A program made the translations under genes and the position numbers. The notes beneath the pieces are model-generated. The model did no database searches, was not told where the DNA came from, and worked only from the letters and a program-made list of their open reading frames with translations. Below are positions 51,349 through 60,466 of a stretch of 64,000 nt of DNA, piece after piece; within the stretch, counting starts at the first letter, position 1; each line of letters begins with the position of its first letter. Origin of the DNA: Galbibacter sp048266365 (lineage in GTDB: Bacteria > Bacteroidota > Bacteroidia > Flavobacteriales > Flavobacteriaceae). The stretch is from assembly GCF_048266365.1 (NCBI RefSeq), contig NZ_JBLWZP010000002.1, positions 62,001-126,000 on the forward strand, in the 5' to 3' direction.

Positions 51349-52179
51349 CTACTGTAGGCGAATACCATTCTCTTCGATGGTAATTAGCTTCTCCTTATAC
51401 AAGGATCCAATAGCTTTTTTAAAGCTCTTTTTACTCAAATTTAAGGTTGCTTTTATAAGTTCAGGATCACTTTTATCTCCTAAGGCTAAATAGCCGTTAT
51501 TGGCTCTTAACTCATCGAGCACTTTTTGAGAAGCAGGCTCGATTGCTTTATAACCTTGCGGTTGTAAACTCACGTCAATTTTTTGATCCTCCCTTACCTT
51601 TTTGATGTACCCTTGATGAATACTCCCAAGTTTCAAATTTTCGAAAAGTTCATCGTTATAGATCAAGCCTTTATTCTTGTTGTTAATGATCACCTCCACA
51701 CCCAATTCAGTGAATCTAGAGACAATCAATTGAACCTGATCATTAAAGGCTAATTCTATATGCTCATTGGATACAAATTGATTGGTTTTACTCGAGGCTA
51801 CCAACCTTCCAGTTTCAGTGTCCTCGTACACATATACTAAATACCACTTCCCCTCTTCCATTTTTCGAGCTTGCTCCCTAAAGGGTGCGAAAAGATGCTT
51901 CTCTAGTCCCCAATCTAAAAAGGCGCCAATGTTGTTCACCTCCACAACCTTTAATAGGGCAAATTCGTCTTTAGTAACTTTAGGTTTTAAGGTCGTAGCC
52001 ACTGGACGCTCTTCGTGGTCAAGATAGCAGAATACAGTAATGCTTTGCCCAATCTCAAATTCTTTGGGAACGTATTTATTAGGCAATAAAACATCATTTC
52101 CAGATTCATCTCCAAGAAAAATTCCTACAGAGGTTTCTCTTAATATTTCTAAGGTATTATATTCACCGATACGTATCAT
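51349..52179 (-). CDS. cvfB: CvfB-like S1 RNA-binding protein
   Basis: A 276-residue protein of the conserved virulence factor B family, made of three S1-type OB domains and a C-terminal winged-helix, which binds RNA and affects gene expression in Gram-positive relatives. It has IRIGEYNTLEILRETSVGIFLGD, VVEVNNIGAFLDWGLEKHLFAPF, FENLKLGSIHQGYIKKVREDQKIDVSLQP and the closing LSKKSFKKAIGSLYKEKLI. The start is set at ATG 52179 (MIRIGEYN), since the upstream in-frame Met gives twelve unrelated residues. It precedes menB by 125 bp on the same strand. Confidence 0.88.
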   Translation of the reverse strand: MIRIGEYNTLEILRETSVGIFLGDESGNDVLLPNKYVPKEFEIGQSITVFCYLDHEERPVATTLKPKVTKDEFALLKVVEVNNIGAFLDWGLEKHLFAPFREQARKMEEGKWYLVYVYEDTETGRLVASSKTNQFVSNEHIELAFNDQVQLIVSRFTELGVEVIINNKNKGLIYNDELFENLKLGSIHQGYIKKVREDQKIDVSLQPQGYKAIEPASQKVLDELRANNGYLALGDKSDPELIKATLNLSKKSFKKAIGSLYKEKLITIEENGIRLQ

Positions 52180-52341
52180 AAAGCTCAAGTTATTAAACTG
52201 GCTGCAAAGGAACACAATTAAAGTGAAATAATGTAGAAAATCCGTGCTTTTACCCTACCGTTTACATAGAAATACAGCAACTTTTCGTAATGCTCACCCC
52301 ATTGAAATTTAATAACTTTGCGAGAGTTAACACTAAATTAT

Positions 52342-52959
52342 ATGGATCTTTTTAGCCATTCAAATAATCCTTCTGAGAATCTTCTTCCCTATCAAGGAAT
52401 AGTCAACTACTACGGTCTCATTATGGATGCCACAAAAGCAGCGCATTTTTATCGGATTTTAATGGATACAATTTCATGGCAAAATGATCGGGCTATTATA
52501 TTTGGGAAGCTCATCATCACCAAAAGAGAGGTTGCTTGGTATGCAGACCAACCTTTTTCCTACTCTTACTCCAATACTACCAAAACCGCATTACCATGGA
52601 CTAAGGAACTATTGGAGCTAAAATCCTTAGTCGAATCGTATACAAATGAAAGTTTCAACTCCTGCCTTTTAAATTTATACCACGACGGTAATCAATCTAT
52701 GGCCTGGCACAGTGATGCGGAGAAGGATTTGAAAGAAAATGGAGCCATCGCTTCGCTTAGCTTAGGAGCGCAGCGCAAGTTTGCATTCAAACATAAGACA
52801 ACCAAGGAAACACGTGCTATTCACCTACCTTCAGGAAGTCTTTTAGTGATGAAGGGAGAAACGCAGCGGCATTGGCTTCACCGCTTACCTCCTACCAAAA
52901 AAATCAATCAGCCCAGGATAAACCTTACCTTTCGCACCATTGATAGTACTAAGGCTTAG
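52342..52959 (+). CDS. AlkB-family 2-oxoglutarate/Fe(II) dioxygenase
   Basis: A 205-residue DNA/RNA alkylation repair enzyme that oxidatively removes methyl groups. The iron ligands are H123 and D125 in MAWHSDAE and H180 in HWLHRLP; the 2-oxoglutarate and AlkB signature is RINLTFR (R192, R198). The N-terminal ITKREVAWYADQPFSYSYS resembles eukaryote-like ALKBH2/3 and many Bacteroidota AlkB2-type proteins. ATG 52342 is preferred over the TTG at 52318. It is divergent from cvfB and monocistronic. Confidence 0.93.
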   Translation: MDLFSHSNNPSENLLPYQGIVNYYGLIMDATKAAHFYRILMDTISWQNDRAIIFGKLIITKREVAWYADQPFSYSYSNTTKTALPWTKELLELKSLVESYTNESFNSCLLNLYHDGNQSMAWHSDAEKDLKENGAIASLSLGAQRKFAFKHKTTKETRAIHLPSGSLLVMKGETQRHWLHRLPPTKKINQPRINLTFRTIDSTKA

Positions 52960-53058
52960 GCTATTCTTTGTTTAATTTTATAAATTATTAGAGGCCTGGC
53001 ACACTTTATGCAATGATACATCGTTAAATGTTTAGTGTAAACAAATCAAAAAATAACG

Positions 53059-54123
53059 ATGCAAATGAAACTTAACAATTTATTTTTCAGCCTATTTTGT
53101 ACACTGTTCGTACTAACTAGCTGTGGTTCTTCAGACGATGACTTTGGTTCAGGCCCTGTAGTAGATGATTGTTTAGGTCTTGGTGCCGAGCAACTTTCTT
53201 TAAAAATTCAGGATCATTACACCACTTTACCTGGTAAAGTCTCCGTGTTTTTTAAAGTCACCACAAAGGACGGTAATCATCCTGTTTCCGGGCTTACAGC
53301 CACTAATTTTAAAATTTTTGAAAAAGGTTCAAATGACAACTGCTATAAACCAGTTTCTGCTTCAGAATCCAATGGAAGAATTTCCTCTAAATCACAAATA
53401 TTCAATACCAACACACTTTTGGTACTGGATTTAAGTAATAGTGTACTAAGTACCAGTTTAGAAGAATTAAAGATGGCTAGTACCAGTTTTATTGAGGAGG
53501 TCATGCCCGCAAATGCAAGTGAAGAATTTAAAATGGGAGTCTATTGGTTTGACGGTGAAGATGTTTTACATGAATTACACCCAATTACAACTGACAGAGC
53601 AGCTTTAATCACTGCCATTGACGGCATTACTACAGATATTAGTAATGATCCATCAACTGATTTATACGGTGCAGTGATAAAGGCCACAGATACTGCAACA
53701 GCCATTCTAGCAGAGAATACAAAAGAAGAAATCTTAGCTGCAGCCTCAGTTGTTATATTTACCGATGGTTCTGACCAAGCAGCCCGATACAGGGTGGAAG
53801 ATGCATTAAACAAGGTAAAAAATGCAGATGAGAACATCTCTTTCTTTGCTATTGGTTTAGGTTCTGAAATCGAGGAAAATATACTAGATGCGATCGGGAA
53901 AAATGGAAGCGCTTATGCCGCCAACAAAGAAGAACTCGAAGAAACCTTTGAGGAAATATCGGATGATGTAGAGGGACAAGCAAATAGCTTCTATTTATTT
54001 GAGTATTGTAGTCCAAAAAGAAGCGGTAAAAACCTCTTAGTGATACAAGCTACTCAAGGCGAGAACAAGGGATCCGTTCAAACTGAGTTCGATGCCACTG
54101 GATTTACCGGTGGTTGTGAATAA
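53059..54123 (+). CDS. von Willebrand factor A-domain lipoprotein
   Basis: A 354-residue lipoprotein: signal peptide ending VLTSC, with lipidated C22 (C20 if the second Met is used), then an Asp/Ser/Gly-rich spacer, a short beta domain (about 45-115), and a VWA domain (about 120-320). The MIDAS site is complete: LVLDLSNSV (DxSxS), a Thr in the STDLYGA region and VIFTDGSD. Such domains bind partners through a metal. The gene is monocistronic with a strong terminator. The partner is unknown. Confidence 0.88.
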   Translation: MQMKLNNLFFSLFCTLFVLTSCGSSDDDFGSGPVVDDCLGLGAEQLSLKIQDHYTTLPGKVSVFFKVTTKDGNHPVSGLTATNFKIFEKGSNDNCYKPVSASESNGRISSKSQIFNTNTLLVLDLSNSVLSTSLEELKMASTSFIEEVMPANASEEFKMGVYWFDGEDVLHELHPITTDRAALITAIDGITTDISNDPSTDLYGAVIKATDTATAILAENTKEEILAAASVVIFTDGSDQAARYRVEDALNKVKNADENISFFAIGLGSEIEENILDAIGKNGSAYAANKEELEETFEEISDDVEGQANSFYLFEYCSPKRSGKNLLVIQATQGENKGSVQTEFDATGFTGGCE

Positions 54124-54167
54124 ACTCACCCTCAGCTGGAAATAAACACTGAGAATATCAGGACAAA

Positions 54168-54212
54168 ATAAAAAGTGCTTTCTAGATCTAAATAGAAAGC
54201 ACTTTTTATTTT
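54168..54212 (+). terminator. Strong terminator of the VWA lipoprotein gene
   Basis: AAAAGTGCTTTCTA pairs with TAGAAAGCACTTTT in a 14-bp perfect stem with an 8-base loop, followed by a T-rich tract; flanking A and T runs make it bidirectional for the convergent helicase gene. Confidence 0.85.
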
Positions 54213-54264
54213 GATATATGCCTTTTATTAGCAATGGTTTTAAACCATTATAGATATCAAAATT

Positions 54265-55770
54265 TTAAGATTGGTACTCTTTGACAATATTCATTCTCAG
54301 CTTGCGGAAGTAGTCTTCTGCCAGCCAATCTCTATAGTTCTTAGTACTCTTACTGATACACATGGAATAGCGCTTAATTCTACTTTGAATATCATCCTTT
54401 AATTCCATGGCAAGCATTCGAGCATCATATGCATCTTCACTGTTAATTACGCACATTTGGGTGTGCTGATCCAGGGACCGTTCCAAAATAACTTTGGACT
54501 TTTGTCCCCTTTTTATAATGTCATCATATAAGGTTTCTATATCTAGAGTAACCTCTTCACTTTTTGAAAATCTTACCCGTAATTCCTTGGGCATTTCATA
54601 TACAAAGTGGCTTTCAATTTCCTCGTCATCCTTAATATTTTCCAAATAAAAATCTGGATATTTAAAGATATGCTGCCAATCTACTGGTTGACTCCACAAT
54701 CCAAACCGGGCAACATTGTTCCCCAAATCCAGTACAGTAAACTTGTTTTTATTAGGCAAGACCCTAGATCCCCTTCCAATCATCTGGAAATACAATGTCA
54801 ACGAACGAGTCGCTCTATTCAATATAATGGTCTCTACTGAGGGCTCATCAAAACCAGTAGTTAGAATACTCACAGAACTCAAGATAGCATCTGGTGTATG
54901 TTTAAACCATTTTAAAATATCTTTTCGTTCCTTATTACTATGGGTGTTGTCGAGGTGCCTGACCGGATATCCAGCCTCTCTAAACATTTCATATACATAC
55001 CAAGAGGTATTGATACCGTTATTAAAAATCAGTGTTTTAGTACCCTTTGCCTTTTCTTCATAAGCATAGAGTAACTTCTCTTGCATATCCAAATTGGTAT
55101 ATAGTGCTTCCGAAGATTTTACGGTATAATCTCCATTAATTCCCACCTTTAAGCTCCCTAAACCAACATCATAGGAATAGGTATGAGCCTTGGCCAAGAA
55201 ACCTTTATTGATTAGTGTTTGAATTGCCTCTCCTATGATAAGTTCATTGTAATTATCCTTCATAGGAAGTTTAATGTTTGAACTCAAAGGTGTAGCTGTA
55301 ACCCCTAAAATGAAGCTATTCTTGAAGTAAGACAGTAATTTTCGAAAAGAATTGTAATGAGCCTCATCAATAATAACCAATCCAATATTATCAATTTCCA
55401 GTTTATTGTCGTTAAGCCTGTTCTTTAAGGTTTCCACCATGGCAACAAAACACATGTACTGATCTTGATCTGGAAGTTCCTTTACCTTACTATTGATGAC
55501 TTTGTTATTGACGTTAAAACCATGTAGCATTTTAGAGGTCTGTTTACTAAGCTCAATTCGGTGTGTAAGTACAACTACTTTTTTATCGTATTGCTCTAGA
55601 TACCTTCTAACAATCTCTGAGAAAATTACGGTTTTCCCACCGCCTGTCGGCAGTTGGTATAACAAATGATAATTAGGAGGTTGATTCTCTATTCGATTAA
55701 ATATTTCATCAATGGCTCCTTTCTGATAATCGTATAATTCTTTTCTCTTTTCTTCTTCCGTAGCTATCAT
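54265..55770 (-). CDS. SF2 DEAD/DEAH-box helicase
   Basis: A 501-residue superfamily 2 helicase. Motifs in order: YDYQKGAIDEIF (Q-like), LPTGGGKT (I), LTHRIEL (Ia), VIIDEAH (II), GVTATP (III), LIFNNGI (IV), ILTTGFDEPSVETII (V) and QMIGRGSR (VI), followed by a C-terminal helical region of about 130 residues with VYEMPKELRVRFSKSEEV. It belongs to the SSL2/restriction-helicase-like group without a nuclease domain. ATG 55770 is preferred: a -7 element at 55805-55812 would place the transcript start near or inside the longer alternative (ATG 55803). Its cellular role is unknown. Confidence 0.88.
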   Translation of the reverse strand: MIATEEEKRKELYDYQKGAIDEIFNRIENQPPNYHLLYQLPTGGGKTVIFSEIVRRYLEQYDKKVVVLTHRIELSKQTSKMLHGFNVNNKVINSKVKELPDQDQYMCFVAMVETLKNRLNDNKLEIDNIGLVIIDEAHYNSFRKLLSYFKNSFILGVTATPLSSNIKLPMKDNYNELIIGEAIQTLINKGFLAKAHTYSYDVGLGSLKVGINGDYTVKSSEALYTNLDMQEKLLYAYEEKAKGTKTLIFNNGINTSWYVYEMFREAGYPVRHLDNTHSNKERKDILKWFKHTPDAILSSVSILTTGFDEPSVETIILNRATRSLTLYFQMIGRGSRVLPNKNKFTVLDLGNNVARFGLWSQPVDWQHIFKYPDFYLENIKDDEEIESHFVYEMPKELRVRFSKSEEVTLDIETLYDDIIKRGQKSKVILERSLDQHTQMCVINSEDAYDARMLAMELKDDIQSRIKRYSMCISKSTKNYRDWLAEDYFRKLRMNIVKEYQS

Positions 55771-55804
55771 ACACCTATTTCTATAAGGTAATTGGTTAAA
55801 CATG

Positions 55805-55812
55805 CAAATTTA
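55805..55812 (-). promoter_or_regulatory. -7 element upstream of the SF2 helicase
   Basis: CAAATTTA reads TAAATTTG on the minus strand. Its position, 2 bp from the upstream Met codon at 55803, supports the internal start at 55770. No -33 TTG is seen at the consensus distance. Confidence 0.35.
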
Positions 55813-56008
55813 GTCAGTTTTATGCTTAAAGTGAAATAATAACGGTAGATTAACGAAAAACTGTTAAAATTAAGCTTTCATGCTGAATAATAAGGGTTTA
55901 AATAATCCTTAACATAAATACTATGGTCAATCCACATAATTCTTTTAGTTTAGCAATTCAAATTACATAGAAGCCTAAAGCAAAAGGTAAAACAACAAAA
56001 GTAAATTT

Positions 56009-56437
56009 ATGAGTCAAGTAAAAGAAAACGACACTGTTAAAGTTCATTACACAGGAAAATTAGAAGACGGTCAAATTTTTGACAGCTCCCTTGAGAGAGA
56101 ACCGCTAGAGTTCACCCTAGGTCAGGGTCAATTAATCCCTGGTTTTGAAAACGGAATTTTAAACATGTCTGTTAATCAAAAAAAGACGATTCACATTCCA
56201 TCCGCCGAGGCTTATGGCCAGGTTCAAGATGAATTATTTCAAGAAATACCAAAAAATGATTTACCAGAGGACATCAAACCAGAAAAAGGAATGGGTCTTG
56301 TATCAAGAACTCCGGATGGAAGTGACATTCAGCTTGTAGTTTCTGAGGTAAAAGAAGAGAGTATCATAGTAGATGCAAATCACCCATTAGCTGGAAAAGA
56401 TTTGATTTTTGACATTGAGGTATTGGAAATTAAGTAG
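56009..56437 (+). CDS. FKBP-type peptidyl-prolyl isomerase, SlyD-like
   Basis: A 142-residue cytoplasmic isomerase. The FKBP core is VKVHYTGKLEDGQIFDSSLEREPLEFTLGQGQLIPGFENGIL, with a long insert-in-flap domain (SAEAYGQVQDELFQEIPKNDLP...), as in SlyD and archaeal FKBPs, and the closing VDANHPLAGKDLIFDIEVLEI. There is no metal-binding His/Cys-rich C-terminal tail as in E. coli SlyD, so it probably lacks the nickel function. It is monocistronic, followed by a terminator. Confidence 0.93.
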   Translation: MSQVKENDTVKVHYTGKLEDGQIFDSSLEREPLEFTLGQGQLIPGFENGILNMSVNQKKTIHIPSAEAYGQVQDELFQEIPKNDLPEDIKPEKGMGLVSRTPDGSDIQLVVSEVKEESIIVDANHPLAGKDLIFDIEVLEIK

Positions 56438-56458
56438 CCATTACACCATCATATCATA

Positions 56459-56494
56459 GGGCCTGAAAATAATTATATTCTCAGGCCTTTTTAT
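56459..56494 (+). terminator. Terminator of the FKBP gene
   Basis: GGCCTGA (56460-56466) and TCAGGCC (56481-56487) form a stem with a 14-base AT-rich loop, followed by TTTTTATTTTT. Confidence 0.8.
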
Positions 56495-56648
56495 TTTTAA
56501 TTCTTAAATAAAGATTAACGTTCTGACATTACTCTTAAAAAAAGATTAAAATTCACTAGCGAATAGCACTATTAGTCTGTATCTCTTGCTTTTCTGGAAA
56601 AAATTATGTATTAATGTAAGTTGAGTAACAATTTATAGAAAAAAATAC

Positions 56649-57512
56649 ATGAGACAGCTTAAGATTATAAAGCAGGTTACCAACCGAGAATCCAAATCTC
56701 TTGACAAATACCTACAAGACATCAGTAAGATTGATATGATTACTGCTGATCAGGAAGTAGAACTTGCACAACGAATTAAAGCTGGAGATCAATTGGCTTT
56801 AGAACAGTTAACCAAAGCCAATTTACGCTTTGTGGTTTCTGTTGCCAAACAGTATCAGAATCAAGGATTAAAACTACCCGATTTAATCAACGAGGGGAAC
56901 TTAGGACTAGTGAAAGCCGCTAAAAGATTTGATGAAACCCGTGGGTTTAAATTCATTTCCTATGCTGTATGGTGGATTCGTCAATCTATTCTACAAGCCT
57001 TAGCAGAACAATCTAGAATTGTTAGATTACCCTTAAACAAGATTGGCTCAATCAATAAAATTAACAAAGCCTTCTCCTTCCTAGAACAAGAGCATGAAAG
57101 GGCACCTTCAGCAGAAGAAATTGCAAAGGAATTAGACATGACTATTAAGGACGTTAAAGAGTCCATGCGAAACTCAGGAAGACACCTATCTATGGACGCA
57201 CCACTTAAGGAGGGTGAAACATCCAACCTATACGATGTTGTTCGTTCAGGTGAATCGCCAAATCCGGATAAGAATTTAATGCATGATTCATTGCATACTG
57301 AAATAAGTCGTGCATTAGAAACCCTTACCTCTAGAGAGGCAGATGTTATCCGATTAAATTATGGGTTAGGCAATCAACAACCCATGACACTAGAAGAAAT
57401 TGGAGATGTATTTGACTTGACAAGAGAACGTGTTCGTCAAATTAGAGAGAAAGGTATCCGCAGATTACGTCACAATTCCAGAAGTAAAATCTTAAAAACT
57501 TATCTAGGTTAA
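56649..57512 (+). CDS. rpoD: Primary RNA polymerase sigma factor, short Bacteroidota type
   Basis: A 287-residue sigma-70. It has region 1.2 (DKYLQDISKIDMITADQEVELAQRIK), 2 (TKANLRFVVSVAKQYQNQGL and the -10-contacting FKFISYAVWWIRQSI), 3, and region 4 with TLEEIGDVFDLTRERVRQIREKGIRRLR. Region 1.1 is absent and the protein is about half the length of E. coli RpoD, the form known as sigma-ABfr in Bacteroidota, which recognises the TTG/TAnnTTTG promoters seen in this window. It has its own terminator. Confidence 0.95.
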   Translation: MRQLKIIKQVTNRESKSLDKYLQDISKIDMITADQEVELAQRIKAGDQLALEQLTKANLRFVVSVAKQYQNQGLKLPDLINEGNLGLVKAAKRFDETRGFKFISYAVWWIRQSILQALAEQSRIVRLPLNKIGSINKINKAFSFLEQEHERAPSAEEIAKELDMTIKDVKESMRNSGRHLSMDAPLKEGETSNLYDVVRSGESPNPDKNLMHDSLHTEISRALETLTSREADVIRLNYGLGNQQPMTLEEIGDVFDLTRERVRQIREKGIRRLRHNSRSKILKTYLG

Positions 57513-57525
57513 TCCTTATAAATTT

Positions 57526-57557
57526 CAAACCCGTATGAACCATACGGGTTTTTTTTC
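57526..57557 (+). terminator. Terminator of the primary sigma gene
   Basis: AACCCGTATG (57529-57538) and CATACGGGTT (57542-57551) form a perfect 10-bp stem with a 3-base loop, followed by six further T. Confidence 0.9.
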
Positions 57558-57662
57558 CGTAAATACTTGTAACATCCGACCCCCTTTTTTGAATTTTACC
57601 ATTAAGAAGTTTTAATGGTGATTTAACAAGTAGGTGCTTAAATATTCGTTTGTTTGTACATT

Positions 57663-59936
57663 ATGAGAATAAAAGACTTTATCAAAAAACACAAAAAAGT
57701 AATTTTAATTTCAATAGCAGGCTTATGTTGCTTGCTTTATATATTTTACGGTTCAATATACTTTGGTCTCTGGGGGCACATCCCATCAAAAAAAGAACTT
57801 TCCAATCTCAATCTCGAACAAGCCACAGAAATCCTTTCTGAAAATGGGGAACTATTGGGTAAACTATATATCAATGATCGGCAACCCATTGGATTTGACA
57901 GTATTCCTCAGCACTTAATAGATGCCTTGGTGGCTACAGAAGACGCCAGATTTTACAAACATAAAGGCGTTGATGTCCGTAGCCTTTTCCGTGTATTATT
58001 AAAGTCTATCATACTTCAAGATGAATCCTCCGGAGGTGGAAGCACCATTAGTCAACAATTGGCTAAAAATCTATATCCTCGAAAAAACCTAGGTTCCTTA
58101 GGTATTGTGGTCCATAAAATTAGAGAGTCTATAATTGCCAAGCGATTAGAAGGAGTATACTCTAAGGATGAAATTCTACTACACTATCTCAATACTGTAC
58201 CATTTAGTGACAACACCTTTGGTATAGAAAGCGCAGCGAAGCATTTTTTCAACAGTTCCACCGCAGAGTTAAGTACCGCCCAAGGTGCAACATTAATCGG
58301 TTCCTTAAAGGCGACCTATTACTACAATCCTAAAATTTTTCCAGATCGAAGTATGCAACGCCGCAATGTAGTGCTAAGCCAAATGAAAAATTATGGATAC
58401 TTAGACCAAGCAGCCTATGATACCCTTGTTAAAGATTCCATCACACTAGACCTTCAGCAGTACAGCTACAACGATGGGATAGCTCCTTATTTTAGAGAAC
58501 ATGTTAGATTGTATTTGAAAAATTGGTTGCGAGATCAAAATCAAAGCAAGGACAGTGCGATTAACATTTATACTGACGGGCTTAAAATCCACACCACCAT
58601 CAATTACAAAATGCAAAAACTGGCAGAAGAAGCCATGGAGGAACATCTGAGTAAATTGCAGCAACAATTTGAAAAAAGTTATGGAGAAAACGCTCCTTGG
58701 TTAACAGATAAAGAACTACTCAATAATGAAATAAAGAAAACTCCGGCCTACAAAAACCTAATAAAACAAGGTTTAAGTGACGCAGCTGTTATGGATTCCC
58801 TTCAAAAGAAGAAAGTCATGAAAGTCTTTAGTTGGAATGGTGAAAGACAAATGAACCTCAGTAGTATTGATAGCATTCAACATTATATGAAGCTTCTCAA
58901 TTGTGGGTTTGTTGCATTAAATCCTAAGAATGGAGCCTTGAAAGTTTGGATCGGAGGAATTGATTACAAACACTTTAAATACGATCACGTAATACAAAGT
59001 AAAAGACAAGTAGGTTCTACCTTCAAACCGATCGTATACACTACGGCAATTGAAAATGGTATTGATCCGTGTACATACTTCTCTCTACAAGCCGTAGAAT
59101 ATGAGAATTTAAAGGGATGGACGCCAAAAAATTCTTCTAATAAAGCACAGGATGATTACATCAATTATTCTATGGAATACGCCTTGAGTAGATCTATAAA
59201 TACTATTGCGGTAAAAGTATTGGAAAAAGCTGGAATCAAAAACACCATATTACAGGCCCAGAAGATGGGAATAAGCTCCAGTTTACCTGAGGTTCCTTCA
59301 TTGGCTTTAGGTACAGCGGAACTTACCGTTATGGAGATGGCCACTGCATATTCCACATATCTCAATCAAGGAATCCCGGTAACCCCTATATTTATCACGA
59401 AAATCGAAGATGACAAGGGAGGAATCTTATACCAGAATAAAGACATCAAACAAAAAAAACCGGAGAAGAAGCCCGCCTACTCAGAAACCACCCGAGAAGT
59501 TATTCTTGAAATGATGAAATCTACCATCAATGAAGGTACGGCACAACGCCTCAGAAGCACCTATGGATTAAAAAATGATCTGGCTGGCAAAACGGGTACC
59601 ACACAAAACAATAAAGATGCTTGGTTTGTAGGGCTCTCCCCTAACCTAGTGAGTGTAACATGGGTTGGTTTAAACAATCACCAAATCGGATTCAAATCTA
59701 CCGCAATGGGACAAGGTGCCAATGCCGCACTACCCATATTTGGACGATGGATGCAGAAAATGAATAAGGATAAATCCTTTAGTTCTTATACAAAAGCAAG
59801 TTTCGAACCAACATCCAAGGAAGTGCTGGAGAGTATGGATTGTAATCCCGAAAAGAGAGATGGTTTTTTAAAGCGATTGTTTAGTAATCCTGACAAGACT
59901 AAAAGCAGGAAATTTAGAACCAAAAAGTCCTCATAA
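57663..59936 (+). CDS. Bifunctional penicillin-binding protein 1A-type (GT51 + transpeptidase)
   Basis: A 757-residue class A PBP. It has a cytoplasmic N-terminus, one transmembrane helix (about 14-36, VILISIAGLCCLLYIFYGSI), then the glycosyltransferase domain with VATEDARFYKHKGVD (catalytic Glu near 93) and GGSTISQQLAKNLY. The transpeptidase domain has SxxK as VGSTFKP (Ser near 451), SxN as SRSINTI and KTGTT near 643. A Lys/Arg-rich C-terminus follows. ATG 57663 is chosen over the TTG at 57654. It follows the sigma terminator and is monocistronic. Confidence 0.95.
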   Translation: MRIKDFIKKHKKVILISIAGLCCLLYIFYGSIYFGLWGHIPSKKELSNLNLEQATEILSENGELLGKLYINDRQPIGFDSIPQHLIDALVATEDARFYKHKGVDVRSLFRVLLKSIILQDESSGGGSTISQQLAKNLYPRKNLGSLGIVVHKIRESIIAKRLEGVYSKDEILLHYLNTVPFSDNTFGIESAAKHFFNSSTAELSTAQGATLIGSLKATYYYNPKIFPDRSMQRRNVVLSQMKNYGYLDQAAYDTLVKDSITLDLQQYSYNDGIAPYFREHVRLYLKNWLRDQNQSKDSAINIYTDGLKIHTTINYKMQKLAEEAMEEHLSKLQQQFEKSYGENAPWLTDKELLNNEIKKTPAYKNLIKQGLSDAAVMDSLQKKKVMKVFSWNGERQMNLSSIDSIQHYMKLLNCGFVALNPKNGALKVWIGGIDYKHFKYDHVIQSKRQVGSTFKPIVYTTAIENGIDPCTYFSLQAVEYENLKGWTPKNSSNKAQDDYINYSMEYALSRSINTIAVKVLEKAGIKNTILQAQKMGISSSLPEVPSLALGTAELTVMEMATAYSTYLNQGIPVTPIFITKIEDDKGGILYQNKDIKQKKPEKKPAYSETTREVILEMMKSTINEGTAQRLRSTYGLKNDLAGKTGTTQNNKDAWFVGLSPNLVSVTWVGLNNHQIGFKSTAMGQGANAALPIFGRWMQKMNKDKSFSSYTKASFEPTSKEVLESMDCNPEKRDGFLKRLFSNPDKTKSRKFRTKKSS

Positions 59937-60466
59937 ATAGCACTTTTAATGGGAGTACTCCTTATAAAAGCGATCTTTGCATTTGTCTACGGATTTGAAC
60001 ACTGACTTTTCGTACAAACTTTAGTGTTTTAAGAGCCAAAATTTGGGATCATTTTATACAAAATATCTTTATTTTGAATTTTTTATTTCCCCTAAATCAA
60101 ATTGTCATTACGACTTTAACCTTCTTTGTTATAGATTTAATTCTACGATGTATTATATAGGCATTATCACTTTACATTTTTAAAATTAAATCTATATAAT
60201 TCAACAAACCTTCAGTTGCTAACAATAATCCAGGAATTTAAAGAAATTTTAACCTTCATAATTCTATTTAAATTCAATAAGTGTAGATTTTAAAACTATA
60301 GTTTATTAATTATTGTGAAATTAACAATTAATGTAGAATATTAATATTTATAGCATAAATTTTTAGAATTCTTATTTATGTTTCGATTTATTTTTGGCTA
60401 TTTTTAGCATAATTATGAATTCATTAACATAATTAACTAACTATTTGTTTAACCAAAATTAAATGT
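59937..60466. other. 530-bp AT-rich leader upstream of susC
   Basis: No gene is visible. The stretch is very AT-rich. A TATTTTTG at 60389-60396 matches the -7 element, without a TTG at -33 distance. A 10-bp palindrome GGAGTACTCC lies at 59952-59961, just behind the PBP gene. No ECF sigma, anti-sigma or hybrid regulator gene lies in this gap. Confidence 0.5.

Noticed and set aside
51347..51359. GCCTAC-T-GTAGGC hairpin at the cvfB stop codon
   Set aside because: Very short, overlaps the stop codon and has no T-run; not enough for a terminator.
54716..55063. 115-codon plus-strand frame
   Set aside because: Antisense to the helicase motifs V and VI; no independent support.
54265..55770. Restriction or defence helicase
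   Set aside because: No nuclease domain, methylase or other defence gene is adjacent; neighbours are housekeeping genes.
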